Positions 33,623 through 42,536 of a stretch of DNA of 54,531 bases are shown here, piece after piece. Position 1 is the stretch's first letter. Every line of letters begins with the position of its first letter. The notes under the pieces are model-generated. The model saw only the letters and a list, made by a program, of their open reading frames with translations, had not been told where the DNA came from and searched no databases. Made by a program: the position numbers and the translations under genes. This stretch comes from Prolixibacteraceae bacterium. GTDB taxonomy: Bacteria; Bacteroidota; Bacteroidia; Bacteroidales; Prolixibacteraceae. The DNA lies in assembly GCA_021740385.1 (NCBI GenBank), contig JAIOZY010000037.1, positions 1 through 54,531 of the forward strand. The letters run 5' to 3'.

Positions 33623-34525
33623 ATGGATTTATCGGATTTTAATTTTTTGATCGAAACGGACAAAAGCAAAACAACCAGCCGCCTGGTTATTGCCAACGGA
33701 ACCGACACACATTCGATAGAAGCAGCTCACATCGCCAGTAAAATGAAACTGGTTGAAGTAAGCATTACGGGTAAAAAGGATGACATAATCAAAAGTTGCG
33801 GAAAATTAAGCATTTCAACCGATTGGTTTACACTGATAAATTGTGATAACCAGCAGGCAGCCATTGAGAAGGCCGTTGAAATGTGCCGTTCAGGCAATGC
33901 CGATTTGATCATGAAAGGTTTGCTGAACACCGACCGTTTTATGCGGGCACTGTTAAACAAGCAAACCGGGCTGTTGCCTCCGGGAACTTTATTGTCGCAC
34001 GTTACAGTTATTCAAAATAGAAATTACCCTAAGCCCCTGCTGGTAAGCGATGTGGCCATTATTCCACAGCCAACGCTCGATCAAAAGGCAATCATTACCG
34101 GCTACCTGATTGATGTTGCCCACAAAATTGGTATTGCTGAACCAAAGGTTGCTTTTGTGGCGGCCACCGAACAAATCATCCCCAAAATGCAGGCTACTGT
34201 CGATGCTTTTGAATTAAAGCGCATGTGGGAAGACGGGCTTTTTCCCAATTCGGTATGTGACGGCCCAATGGGATTAGACCTTGCCATTGATGAAGAATCG
34301 GTCAAAATTAAGAAATTCGAATCGCCGGTGGCCGGAAAGTCCGATTGCCTGTTGTTCCCCAACATCGAAACAGGCAACGTGTTTTATAAAACGAACACCA
34401 AATTGTGCCGCGCCCAAACGGCTGCTATTTTGGTAGGGACTACTGTTCCTGCCGTTTTGTCGTCGAGGGGCGACAGCATGGAAACCAAGTTAAACTCGAT
34501 AGCGCTGGCTGCCAAAATTGGATAA
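33623..34525 (+). CDS. ptb: phosphate butyryltransferase
   Basis: 300 residues. Converts butyryl-CoA plus phosphate to butyryl phosphate and CoA. The PTA/PTB fold is seen in GNADLIMKGLLNTDRFMRAL, LPPGTLLSHVTVIQN and LVSDVAIIPQPTLDQK, and the end NVFYKTNTKLCRAQTAAILVGTTVPAVLSSRGDS. A TTG two codons earlier opens the frame; the ATG at 33623 is chosen. The butyrate kinase gene follows by only four bases. Together they allow ATP formation from butyryl-CoA, or activation of short branched or straight fatty acids in the reverse direction. Confidence 0.93.
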   Translation: MDLSDFNFLIETDKSKTTSRLVIANGTDTHSIEAAHIASKMKLVEVSITGKKDDIIKSCGKLSISTDWFTLINCDNQQAAIEKAVEMCRSGNADLIMKGLLNTDRFMRALLNKQTGLLPPGTLLSHVTVIQNRNYPKPLLVSDVAIIPQPTLDQKAIITGYLIDVAHKIGIAEPKVAFVAATEQIIPKMQATVDAFELKRMWEDGLFPNSVCDGPMGLDLAIDEESVKIKKFESPVAGKSDCLLFPNIETGNVFYKTNTKLCRAQTAAILVGTTVPAVLSSRGDSMETKLNSIALAAKIG

Positions 34526-34529
34526 CACG

Positions 34530-35612
34530 ATGAGCAATTCTCCGAAAATATTGGTTATCAATCCCGGGTCAACGTCGACAAAAATTGCTGTTTTTCAGGA
34601 TGAAACCTGCATTATGGAAAACAACATTCGGCATTACCTTGATGAACTGGTGCATTATCCAACCATCATTTCACAATACGAATTTAGAAAAGATTTGATT
34701 GAAGGAACCCTCGAAATGGAGGGCATCAGTCTTCAGGATATAAAAATTATCATGGGGCGGGGCGGTTTAACCTACCCGCTCGAATCGGGTGTTTACGAGG
34801 TTGACGACCGCATGCTTACTCACGTGAGGAAGGGGGTATTGGGTCAACATGCATCGAACCTGGGGCCGGTTTTAGCGCATTCTATTGCGAAGGAAATACC
34901 CGGTGCCAAAGCGTATATTGCCGACCCGGTGGTGACCGACGAGCTTGAACCGGTTGCCCGCGTTTCGGGGCACCCACGTTTCGAACGCCGTTCCATCTTT
35001 CACGCGCTTAACCAAAAAGCCGTGGCACGAATGTTTGCAAATTCATTATCGGAAAAATATGAAAATCTGAACCTCATTGTCATTCACATGGGCGGTGGCG
35101 TTTCGGTTGGCGCCCATTGCAAAGGCCGGGTTGTTGACGTAAACAATGCCCTTGATGGCGAAGGGCCGTTTAGCCCCGAACGCAGCGGCACGCTTCCGGT
35201 TGGTCAGATAGTCGAGGCTTGTTTTTGCGGCAACTTCACCGAAGAGGAAATCCGCCACATGATTACCGGCGAAGGGGGCATGGTTGCGTATATGAAAACC
35301 AACAGCATGCTCGATATTGTAAAACTGTCGGAAAACGGGGATGAAAAGGCTGTTTTTTATCTCGAAGCATTTACATACCAGGTTTCGAAAGCCATTGGCG
35401 AAATGGCAACGGTTTTAAAGGGGCAGGTTGATGCGATTTTGTTCACAGGAGGAATTGCCTATAATGAAACCCTTATAGCGAAATTGAAAGAGCGGGTTGC
35501 ATTTATTGCACCGGTTACCATTTTTGCCGGCGAAGACGAAATGGCGGCCCTGGCCATGAATGCTTTCCTTATGCAGAAAGGGGAACTGAAACCGCTGAAA
35601 TATCCTCACTAA
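34530..35612 (+). CDS. buk: butyrate kinase
   Basis: 360 residues of the acetokinase/sugar-kinase fold. LVINPGSTSTKIAVFQDE is the phosphate-1 loop, IMGRGGLTYPLESGVYEV and VARVSGHPRFERRSIFHALN follow, VIHMGGGVSVGAHCKGRVVD and FTGGIAYNETLI complete the nucleotide site. The ATG at 34530 is chosen over the TTG at 34518, which overlaps ptb. Forms ATP and butyrate from butyryl phosphate. Complete and adjacent to ptb. Confidence 0.95.
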   Translation: MSNSPKILVINPGSTSTKIAVFQDETCIMENNIRHYLDELVHYPTIISQYEFRKDLIEGTLEMEGISLQDIKIIMGRGGLTYPLESGVYEVDDRMLTHVRKGVLGQHASNLGPVLAHSIAKEIPGAKAYIADPVVTDELEPVARVSGHPRFERRSIFHALNQKAVARMFANSLSEKYENLNLIVIHMGGGVSVGAHCKGRVVDVNNALDGEGPFSPERSGTLPVGQIVEACFCGNFTEEEIRHMITGEGGMVAYMKTNSMLDIVKLSENGDEKAVFYLEAFTYQVSKAIGEMATVLKGQVDAILFTGGIAYNETLIAKLKERVAFIAPVTIFAGEDEMAALAMNAFLMQKGELKPLKYPH

Positions 35613-35742
35613 GCAAATATTAATATTCTTTTATTGAAGAAACGGGTAAAAACTTTCATTATATTACAGTAAGTTTTTTTTAACTTGAACTTGTTGCTGT
35701 GAAAGTTTTTTAGTTTAATTAGTTTAATATATACGGAATGTA

Positions 35743-37545
35743 ATGGGTGAATCGGAGATACTGAATTTATTATTGGTATTACTGGCGGCGTGGGGCGGTG
35801 GAATCCTTTCCAACAAGCTTGGTTTTCCGGCCATTTTGGGCGAACTGACTGTAGGTATAATACTTGGGCCGGCTTTGCTTGGTGTTTTACACGATTCACA
35901 CCTGGTATCGTCACTCGCCGATGTGGGCATCCTTTTACTGATGGTTTACATCGGGATGGAAATTGACATTGGCGATTTGAAAAAGGCATCGTGGCCCGGG
36001 TTTATTGCAGCAGCAGGCAGTTTTATTGTGCCGTTCATTCTTGGGTATTATTCTGTGATTTTGTTCGGAGGCACTCAAATTGCTGCGTTAATGACAGGGC
36101 TGGCTGTGAGCGTTACTTCGCTGGCAACCAAAAGCCGTATTTTGCTCGATCTAAAACTGTTGAACACCCGCATTGCATACGTGTTGATGGCCGGTGCATT
36201 AATTACCGACACGTTGGCATTGATTATTTTCGCTGGAATTGCAAGTATTGCCGAAATTGGAAATATTCATGTTGTTCAGGTGCTGATCGTTTCGGGAAAA
36301 GCCCTGCTTTTTTTTGGGGTTACTTCACTCATTGGTATTTATGGTTTCCCCCTTTTGGGGAAATTACTCGACCGTGCAGGACTTTCGAACCGCACCTTCA
36401 GCTTTACAATGCTTTTAATTATCACGTTCGCTTTTGCCGAAATGGCCGAGATGATGGGCATGCACGGTATACTGGGCGCTTTTATTGCCGGTTTGTTTGT
36501 GCGCGACGGGGTGTTTAACCGCCAGCTTATAAGGGAAGTAAATAAAGTATTTTACGATATCTCAATCGGTTTTCTTGCACCGGTATTTTTTGTTATTTCA
36601 GGGTTTTATGTCGATCTCGATGTCTTTTTAACCGATACATGGTTAATGGTTACTGTAATTCTTCTTGCCATTATCGGGAAAATAGTTGGAACCGTTCTTT
36701 TTTACCTGCCTACCGGTTACGGTTGGCGCGAAGGGTTGACTATTGGTATTGGAATGAATGGCCGGGGGGCTGTGCAAATTGTAATTGCCGAAATTGGTCT
36801 GCAAATGGGGATCATTTCAAAAGAAATTTTTTCAATACTTGTTTTAATGGCCATTATTACCACTTTAACGGTTCCATTTTTCTTAACCATGGCTACGAAA
36901 TGGCTGCGAAAGCGTGGTGAGCTTGTTGAAATGGAGAAACGAAGGGGGGTTCTTTTTGTTGGTATTAATCCCCTTAGTTTGATGCTTGCCGGCGAATTGA
37001 AAAAAACTGTACCTGTTACCCTGATCGATTCGAATGAAGACGTTATAAAAAAAGGAAGAAGCGAGGGGTTTGAGAGTATCCAGGGGAATGCCCTGAAAGA
37101 AGAAATATTGTTGCAGGCCAATGCCCGGCGTGTAAAAACCATCATAGCCATTACCCGCAACAGCGAAATTAATATTCTTGCCGGACAAATGGCGCACGAT
37201 GAATTTCTGGTACCCGAAAAACTCATTTTACTTTCACCGGGTAAAGAAGGGGCCGATATTAATATGCTAATCCCCCTGGGTGCTTCAACCATTTTTGGCA
37301 TGAAAACCGATCTCGATTTTTGGAATAACCTGATCCTTTCGGGTTCTTATTCACTTTTAGAAGTCGAACCGGGTGAAGGTCCGGCCAATAAATGGATCAA
37401 AGCATTTAAAAAAGAGAACAAGCAGGCATTGCCATTGCTGATTATCGGGCACGATGGTAAAAAACGCCCGTTTCATTTTAACGAAAAATTTTACGAAAAT
37501 GAGCGGGTTGTATTTATGGTTCAGAAGCCGGACGTAAATGCATAA
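35743..37545 (+). CDS. CPA2-type cation:proton antiporter with RCK domain (KefB-like)
   Basis: 600 residues. The first about 385 residues form twelve or so membrane helices (LLLVLLAAWGGGILSNKLGF, IILGPALLG, LMVYIGMEIDIGDLKKASW, MHGILGAFIAGLFVRDGVF), with the ALITDTLALIIF segment carrying the expected acidic ion-site residue. The C-terminal part is an RCK/TrkA-N-like nucleotide-binding domain (LLFVGINPLSLMLAGELKK-like; VTLIDSNEDVIKKGRSEGF). In place of the usual GxGxxG the loop is GINPLS, so NAD binding may be altered. Stands alone behind butyrate kinase by 130 bases. Confidence 0.88.
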   Translation: MGESEILNLLLVLLAAWGGGILSNKLGFPAILGELTVGIILGPALLGVLHDSHLVSSLADVGILLLMVYIGMEIDIGDLKKASWPGFIAAAGSFIVPFILGYYSVILFGGTQIAALMTGLAVSVTSLATKSRILLDLKLLNTRIAYVLMAGALITDTLALIIFAGIASIAEIGNIHVVQVLIVSGKALLFFGVTSLIGIYGFPLLGKLLDRAGLSNRTFSFTMLLIITFAFAEMAEMMGMHGILGAFIAGLFVRDGVFNRQLIREVNKVFYDISIGFLAPVFFVISGFYVDLDVFLTDTWLMVTVILLAIIGKIVGTVLFYLPTGYGWREGLTIGIGMNGRGAVQIVIAEIGLQMGIISKEIFSILVLMAIITTLTVPFFLTMATKWLRKRGELVEMEKRRGVLFVGINPLSLMLAGELKKTVPVTLIDSNEDVIKKGRSEGFESIQGNALKEEILLQANARRVKTIIAITRNSEINILAGQMAHDEFLVPEKLILLSPGKEGADINMLIPLGASTIFGMKTDLDFWNNLILSGSYSLLEVEPGEGPANKWIKAFKKENKQALPLLIIGHDGKKRPFHFNEKFYENERVVFMVQKPDVNA

Positions 37546-37676
37546 AACCGTTTAATGTAAAGGCAAACAATAAATTTTTTTCTTCATGGAAATATATTTT
37601 ATTTTGGTTTATAAAATATAGATGCAAAGATATATAATATGGTTGCGTGAAAATTATTGAAAGTGGGATAGTGGAC

Positions 37677-37710
37677 CAAAAAAAACCGCCCTGTCTCCAA
37701 GGCGGTTTTA
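37677..37710 (-). terminator. terminator of the M3 peptidase gene
   Basis: Stem aaaccgcc (37683-37690) with ggcggttt (37701-37708) and 10-base loop; on the minus strand followed by eight T. It lies 19 bases past the stop of the peptidase gene and may also slow the converging antiporter transcript. Confidence 0.85.
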
Positions 37711-37728
37711 TGTAAATTGTTTTACCTG

Positions 37729-39840
37729 TTATTTCAATCCCCGTTTTTCAAGCAATGGCTCAATCGATGGCTCTTTGCCCCTGAATTTCAGATACAGTTT
37801 CATGGGTTCATCGGTTCCGCCGCGCGATATGATGTTATCGCGGAACGATTGGGCTACGTCTTTATTAAATATATCGCCGGTTTCAACAAAGGCCTGGTAA
37901 GCATCGGCGTCGAGTACTTCGGCCCAAATGTAGCTGTAATAGCCCGAAGAATATCCACCCGAGAAGATGTGGTTGAAATACCACGATTTGTAACGCGGGA
38001 TAATTTCATCAATCAACCCGATTTTGTCCATACTTTCTTTTTGAAAAGCTACAACATCATCGATGCCTTGAGCTTCCTGAAGTGAAAGCGTGTGGTAATC
38101 CATGTCGAGGAAAGAGGCGGCAAGGTATTCAACGGTTTCAAAGCCCTGGTTGAATTTCCCGGCTGCGGTCAGCTTGTCGATCAGTTCCTGTGGAATTACT
38201 TCGCCGGTTTCGTAGTGCTTTGCAAACATTTTAAGCATTTCGGGCTCGGGGCACCAGTTTTCCATAATTTGCGATGGCAGCTCAACAAAGTCGCGGGCCA
38301 CCGATGTTCCCGACAGGCTGTTGTAAGTGCAGTTCGAAAGCAAACCGTGAAGCCCGTGCCCAAATTCGTGGAAAAGGGTGGTTACTTCGTCGAAACTTAA
38401 CAAGGCGGGTTTGTTGCCCGTGGGTTTCGAGAAGTTGGTTACATTGGTGATGATGGGCGGGATGTTTTCGCCGTCGATAGTTCTCGACTGTTTCCGGTAA
38501 CTGCTCATCCATGCACCGCCACGCTTGCTCTCCCGTGGAAAGTAATCGGCAAAATAGATACCAATGTGTGTGCCGTCGGCTTCTTTTACTTCAAAAGCCA
38601 TCGCATCGGGGTGGGGAAGCGGCACATTGTCGATGGGGTCAAACGTGATCCCGTATAGTTTGTTGGCTAGCAGGAATGCGCCTTTACGTACGTTGTTTAG
38701 TTCAAAATAGGGCCTTAGTTCCGAGTCGTCGAGGTTGTATTTTTCTTTGCGGATTTTTTCGGCATAGTACCACCAGTCCCAGCTTGCCAGTTCGAAATTG
38801 CCGCCTTCACGGTCGATCATGGCCTGCATTGCGGCAGCTTCAGCCTTTGCATTTTTCAACGCGGGTTTCCAAAGCTTGTACAAAAGGTCGTATACATTTG
38901 CCGGTTCTTTGGCCATGCGGTCGGAAAGGGCGTAGTCGGCATGACTATCGTACCCCAAAATTTTGGCGCGTTTGGCACGCAGTGCAACCATTTTTTTGAT
39001 GATCTCTTTGTTGTCGCATTCATTGTTGTTGTTGCCACGGTTGTACATGGCCTTGTAAATTTCTTCGCGCAACGGGCGGTTGTTTGCATATTGCAGGAAA
39101 GGTATCCAGCTTGGTTTGTGCAGGGTGAATACCCATTTGCCTTCTTCGCCCGATGCTTCGGCAGCGGCCGAAATTACGTTTTCGGGTAACCCGGCCAGGT
39201 CGGTTTCGTTATCGATAACAAGTTTATAGCTGTTGGTTTCAGCCAGCACGTTTTCGCCAAACTGGAGCGAGAGCAACGAGAGTTCTTCATTTATTTTTTT
39301 GAGTTCTTCCTTTTGTTCGGGTGGAAGGTTGGCCCCGCGGCGTACAAATGCTTTGTGGGTTTCTTCGAGAAGCTTCTTTTGTTCAGGGTTAAGGTCAAGG
39401 TTTTCTTTTTGGTTATAAACTGTTTTAACCCGTTTAAAAAGGTTTTCATTTAGGATAATTTCGTCCCGGTGTTTCGAAAGGCGCGGGTAAATTTCTTTGG
39501 CAAGTGACTGCAAGGTGTCGCTGGTATTGGCGCTCATCTGGTTACCAAATACATTTTGAACTTTGTCAATCAGTTTGCCTGAGTATTCAAGGGCGATAAT
39601 GGTATTTTCAAAAGTTGGGGCTTCTTCGTTATTGATGATTGCATCAATTTCGGCATTGTTCGCCGAAATACCCTCTTCGAATGCAGGCATATAATCTCCA
39701 ATCTCAATTTTTTCGAAAGGAGGTATGCCATAAGGTGTTTCATACGTTTCTAAAAATGGGTTAACATCGGTTTCTTTGTTCATGGTGCATGAAGAAAAAA
39801 AGATTATTGCTATAAGAAATAATAAACGATACGTTTTCAT
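37729..39840 (-). CDS. M3-family zinc metallopeptidase (peptidyl-dipeptidase Dcp-like), lipoprotein
   Basis: 703 residues; degrades short peptides outside the inner membrane. The signal end FFSSC marks lipidation at Cys18. The zinc motif HEFGHGLH is at about 491-498, inside the diagnostic TLFHEFGHGLHGLLSNC, with SGTSVARDFVELPSQIMENW as the further ligand region. The upstream ADYFPRESKRGGAW and VTNFSKPTGNKPALL blocks also fit Dcp/OpdA. Complete length. It is unusual that this class, often cytoplasmic, is lipidated, but this is common in Bacteroidota. Confidence 0.93.
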   Translation of the reverse strand: MKTYRLLFLIAIIFFSSCTMNKETDVNPFLETYETPYGIPPFEKIEIGDYMPAFEEGISANNAEIDAIINNEEAPTFENTIIALEYSGKLIDKVQNVFGNQMSANTSDTLQSLAKEIYPRLSKHRDEIILNENLFKRVKTVYNQKENLDLNPEQKKLLEETHKAFVRRGANLPPEQKEELKKINEELSLLSLQFGENVLAETNSYKLVIDNETDLAGLPENVISAAAEASGEEGKWVFTLHKPSWIPFLQYANNRPLREEIYKAMYNRGNNNNECDNKEIIKKMVALRAKRAKILGYDSHADYALSDRMAKEPANVYDLLYKLWKPALKNAKAEAAAMQAMIDREGGNFELASWDWWYYAEKIRKEKYNLDDSELRPYFELNNVRKGAFLLANKLYGITFDPIDNVPLPHPDAMAFEVKEADGTHIGIYFADYFPRESKRGGAWMSSYRKQSRTIDGENIPPIITNVTNFSKPTGNKPALLSFDEVTTLFHEFGHGLHGLLSNCTYNSLSGTSVARDFVELPSQIMENWCPEPEMLKMFAKHYETGEVIPQELIDKLTAAGKFNQGFETVEYLAASFLDMDYHTLSLQEAQGIDDVVAFQKESMDKIGLIDEIIPRYKSWYFNHIFSGGYSSGYYSYIWAEVLDADAYQAFVETGDIFNKDVAQSFRDNIISRGGTDEPMKLYLKFRGKEPSIEPLLEKRGLK

Positions 39841-39990
39841 ATACTACTATTTTTGGTTTTACTTAATAACAAATTTGCGGGTGAAAGTTTCATAAAGATA
39901 TCGGAATTTTAGCGCCTTAAAGTAAACAAATCTGTAAAAGCTATACTTTGAGGAAAGTCATGGTTTTTAGTTTCAGCAGTCTCCTGCTCT

Positions 39991-40026
39991 GAAAAAAAAG
40001 GGACAACACTCAATGTATTGCCCCTT
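39991..40026 (-). terminator. terminator of htpG
   Basis: On the minus strand a 9-bp stem aaggggcaa / ttgtccctt (with one G-U pair), 10-base loop, then eight T. It lies 30 bases past the htpG stop at 40056. Confidence 0.8.
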
Positions 40027-40055
40027 CATTATAAGTTATATATGGTGGATGTGTG

Positions 40056-42107
40056 TTACTTTATCAGTTCAACACTGCGTTTTACAAACTTATCGAGTGC
40101 TTCGCCCTTGAGCATGTTGTTGGCAAGCAGGGCAAGGTCCACCATTTGTTTAGCCAGTTTATTATCGGTACCAAAATTCGATAACTTCTCGCGTTTCTGG
40201 CTTTCAATATCGGTGATCGATTTTGTAACCTCGCTGAGCTTGTCTTTTTCTTCCTGCGGAATTTCTTCGTCTTTTTTGCCTTCTTTCAGCTTTTCGAGGG
40301 CGCTCTTTTCATCTTCCCGCTCTTTAAGTTTTGCATTCAGGCCTTCCAAATCGCTGCCCAGTTTGCTGCTTTTGTCTTCAATGACCTGTTTTACAAGGGG
40401 GTGGGCAACATTCACCACCAGGGTATAGTTATCGGGCAGGTTGCCGTACATGCTCATGCCGCCCTGTATGTTGCTCATGTCTTTCATACGCCGCATGAAC
40501 TCGTTTTGGGTTATAACCATGGGTTGTGCATTTTCGCCCAGGTCTTCGAAGGTAACATAGTAACCGGCTTCGCCTTTGGGTGTTACGGCACTGAATAAAG
40601 GCTCAAGTTCATCGGTTTCCTGTTGCGAAAGCTCAATTTTATCCTTGTCTTCTTTCTGAATGAGTTTTTCAACTACATCGGCATCGACCCGTGAGAAACG
40701 TTTCTTTGGATCTTCCTGCTCAAACTTATTTATTAGCGGCGCTGTAAGCACGCTGTCGAGCATCAGCACATCGTAACCTTTTTCTTTTGCGGCGCTGATG
40801 AAAGAAAACTGTTCTTCCTTGTTATTGGTGTAAAGGTGTATCAGGTTACCGTCTTTGTCGGTCTGGTTTTCCTTGATGATCTTTTCGTACTCTTCGATGG
40901 TGAAATATTTACCATCGGTGTTTTTATACAGGAAGAATTTTTTGGCACGTTCGGCAAATTTTTCGTTCGAAAGGATGCCGTATTCGATGAAAATTTTCAG
41001 GTCGTCCCATTTCTTTTCAAACTCTTCACGGTTGTCTTTGAATATTTCTTCCAGCCTGTCGGCCACTTTCTTCGTGATGTGGTTCGATATTTTTTTAACG
41101 TTCTGGTCGCTTTGCAGGTACGAACGCGATACATTTAAAGGTATATCGGGCGAGTCGATTACACCGTGCAACAGGGTAAGGAACTCGGGTACAATTTCTT
41201 CAATATGGTCGGTAACAAATACCTGGTTGCAGTATAGCTGTATTTTGTTTTTTTGCACCTCGACCGAATTTTTCAATTTCGGGAAATACAAAATCCCGGT
41301 CAATTTAAACGGGTAGTCAACATTCAGGTGGATGTTGAAAAGCGGGTCTTCAACACCCGGGTACAGTTTGTGGTAAAAATCGCTGTAATCCTCGTCTTTC
41401 AGGTCGGCGGGTTTTTTTGTCCATGCCGGGGTTGTGTCGTTAATGACATTGTCTTTGTCGGTATCGACGTATTTGCCGTCTTTCCACTCTTTTTCTTTCC
41501 CGAAAATAACCGGAATGGGCAGAAACTTGCAATATTTTTCGAGCATCTCTTTGATGCGGTGTTCTTCGAGGAATTCTTTCGAATCGTCGTTTATGTGCAT
41601 TACAATGTCGGTACCAACTTCGGTCCGTTCCCCTTTTTTGAGGTTGTATTCAGGGCTTCCATCGCAACTCCAGATAATTGGTTCGGCTTCCTCCTGGTAA
41701 GATTTGCTGATGATTTCAACTTTATCGGAAACCATGAACGAGGAGTAAAAGCCCAGTCCGAAATGGCCGATAATGGCTGCGGTGTCGTTTTTGTATTTTT
41801 CGAGAAAATCGTTGGCCCCCGAAAAAGCAATCTGGTTGATGTATTTCTTAACTTCGTCGGTAGTCATCCCAATCCCTTTATCGGAAACGGTAAGTGTTTT
41901 TGCCTTTTTATCAATTTTTACTTCAATGTTCAGGTTTTCGGTGTTGCCGTTGTACTCACCTTTCAAGGCAAGGGTTTTGAGTTTTTGGGTTGCATCTACC
42001 GCATTTGAAATAATTTCGCGCAGAAATATTTCATGATCGGAATAGAGAAATTTTTTGATGATGGGGAACAGGTTGTCACTCGTTACGCCAATTTTTCCTT
42101 TTGCCAT
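40056..42107 (-). CDS. htpG: molecular chaperone HtpG (Hsp90)
   Basis: 683 residues. The N-terminal GHKL ATPase shows FLREIISNAVDATQKLKTL (the usual EIISNASDA with valine), VSDKGIGMTTDEVKKYINQI and IIGHFGLGFYSSFMVSDKVE. The middle domain has LNVSRSYLQSD and the client region; the C-terminal dimerisation part contains an unusually charged, lysine/glutamate-rich stretch (about 590-650) as in many Bacteroidota. It lies downstream of a notable hairpin (42201-42255), which would be in its 5' region. Confidence 0.97.
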   Translation of the reverse strand: MAKGKIGVTSDNLFPIIKKFLYSDHEIFLREIISNAVDATQKLKTLALKGEYNGNTENLNIEVKIDKKAKTLTVSDKGIGMTTDEVKKYINQIAFSGANDFLEKYKNDTAAIIGHFGLGFYSSFMVSDKVEIISKSYQEEAEPIIWSCDGSPEYNLKKGERTEVGTDIVMHINDDSKEFLEEHRIKEMLEKYCKFLPIPVIFGKEKEWKDGKYVDTDKDNVINDTTPAWTKKPADLKDEDYSDFYHKLYPGVEDPLFNIHLNVDYPFKLTGILYFPKLKNSVEVQKNKIQLYCNQVFVTDHIEEIVPEFLTLLHGVIDSPDIPLNVSRSYLQSDQNVKKISNHITKKVADRLEEIFKDNREEFEKKWDDLKIFIEYGILSNEKFAERAKKFFLYKNTDGKYFTIEEYEKIIKENQTDKDGNLIHLYTNNKEEQFSFISAAKEKGYDVLMLDSVLTAPLINKFEQEDPKKRFSRVDADVVEKLIQKEDKDKIELSQQETDELEPLFSAVTPKGEAGYYVTFEDLGENAQPMVITQNEFMRRMKDMSNIQGGMSMYGNLPDNYTLVVNVAHPLVKQVIEDKSSKLGSDLEGLNAKLKEREDEKSALEKLKEGKKDEEIPQEEKDKLSEVTKSITDIESQKREKLSNFGTDNKLAKQMVDLALLANNMLKGEALDKFVKRSVELIK

Positions 42108-42140
42108 GGTATTTAATTTTAATTATTATTCATTTGCATG

Positions 42141-42152
42141 CACACCGGTGTG
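42141..42152. repeat. 12-bp perfect palindrome CACACCGGTGTG upstream of htpG
   Basis: A perfect 12-bp palindrome 33 bases from the htpG start codon on the minus strand. It could be an operator-like binding site; no second copy seen nearby. Confidence 0.3.
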
Positions 42153-42200
42153 TTTTGCAGAAAGATTAGACCGGGTGGCGTTCCGCTTCTTTTCAAAGGT

Positions 42201-42255
42201 TGTGCCATAAAAGATCGGCTGTCGAAATGGCATTGTGCAGCCCTTTTATGGCACA
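42201..42255. promoter_or_regulatory. long hairpin in the htpG upstream region
   Basis: A perfect 13-bp inverted repeat (tgtgccataaaag at 42201-42213 with its complement at 42243-42255), extended inside by ggctg/cagcc (42217-42221 with 42238-42242) after a 3-base bulge. There is no T tract on either strand, so it is not a terminator. It lies 94-148 bases before the htpG start. Candidate 5'-UTR or operator element, or a miniature repeat; the gap 42108-42527 has no gene. Confidence 0.5.
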
Positions 42256-42494
42256 CAGTCGTATAGCTTTAATGTCAAACTTTCCGTAATTACTGTTCGG
42301 GCATATTGATTTTAAGTGCCGCTTAGATATTTATCATTTTAATATTTTGAAAAAGGCACTTTTGTGTATGGAAAAAGAATAACCGTGTATAGTTTACAAA
42401 GTAAAAAAAGTAGCCCAATACCCTGTTCTGTTAATCAGGTATTTCATCTTATTAAAATTGTTTATTCATTCGGTATAAGATGTAACTTACCATT

Positions 42495-42536
42495 TGCAAA
42501 TAATCATGGTCGTGTGTGAGATTATGATTATTTGCA
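42495..42536. repeat. 13-bp perfect inverted repeat at the end of the lipid-kinase gene
   Basis: tgcaaataatcat (42495-42507) pairs perfectly with atgattatttgca (42524-42536), 16-base loop. The stop codon of the minus-strand gene (42528-42530) lies in one arm. No T run follows on either strand, so it resembles a 3'-end stabilising hairpin more than a terminator. Confidence 0.6.

Noticed and set aside
36717-37301. 194-codon open frame antisense to the antiporter gene
   Set aside because: Serine/arginine/isoleucine-rich product with no recognisable motif, inside a well-supported gene.
41253-42008. 251-codon open frame antisense to htpG
   Set aside because: It lies entirely within htpG, whose protein motifs are unambiguous. 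Its product is phenylalanine/valine-rich low-complexity text produced by the reverse of lysine/glutamate-rich codons.
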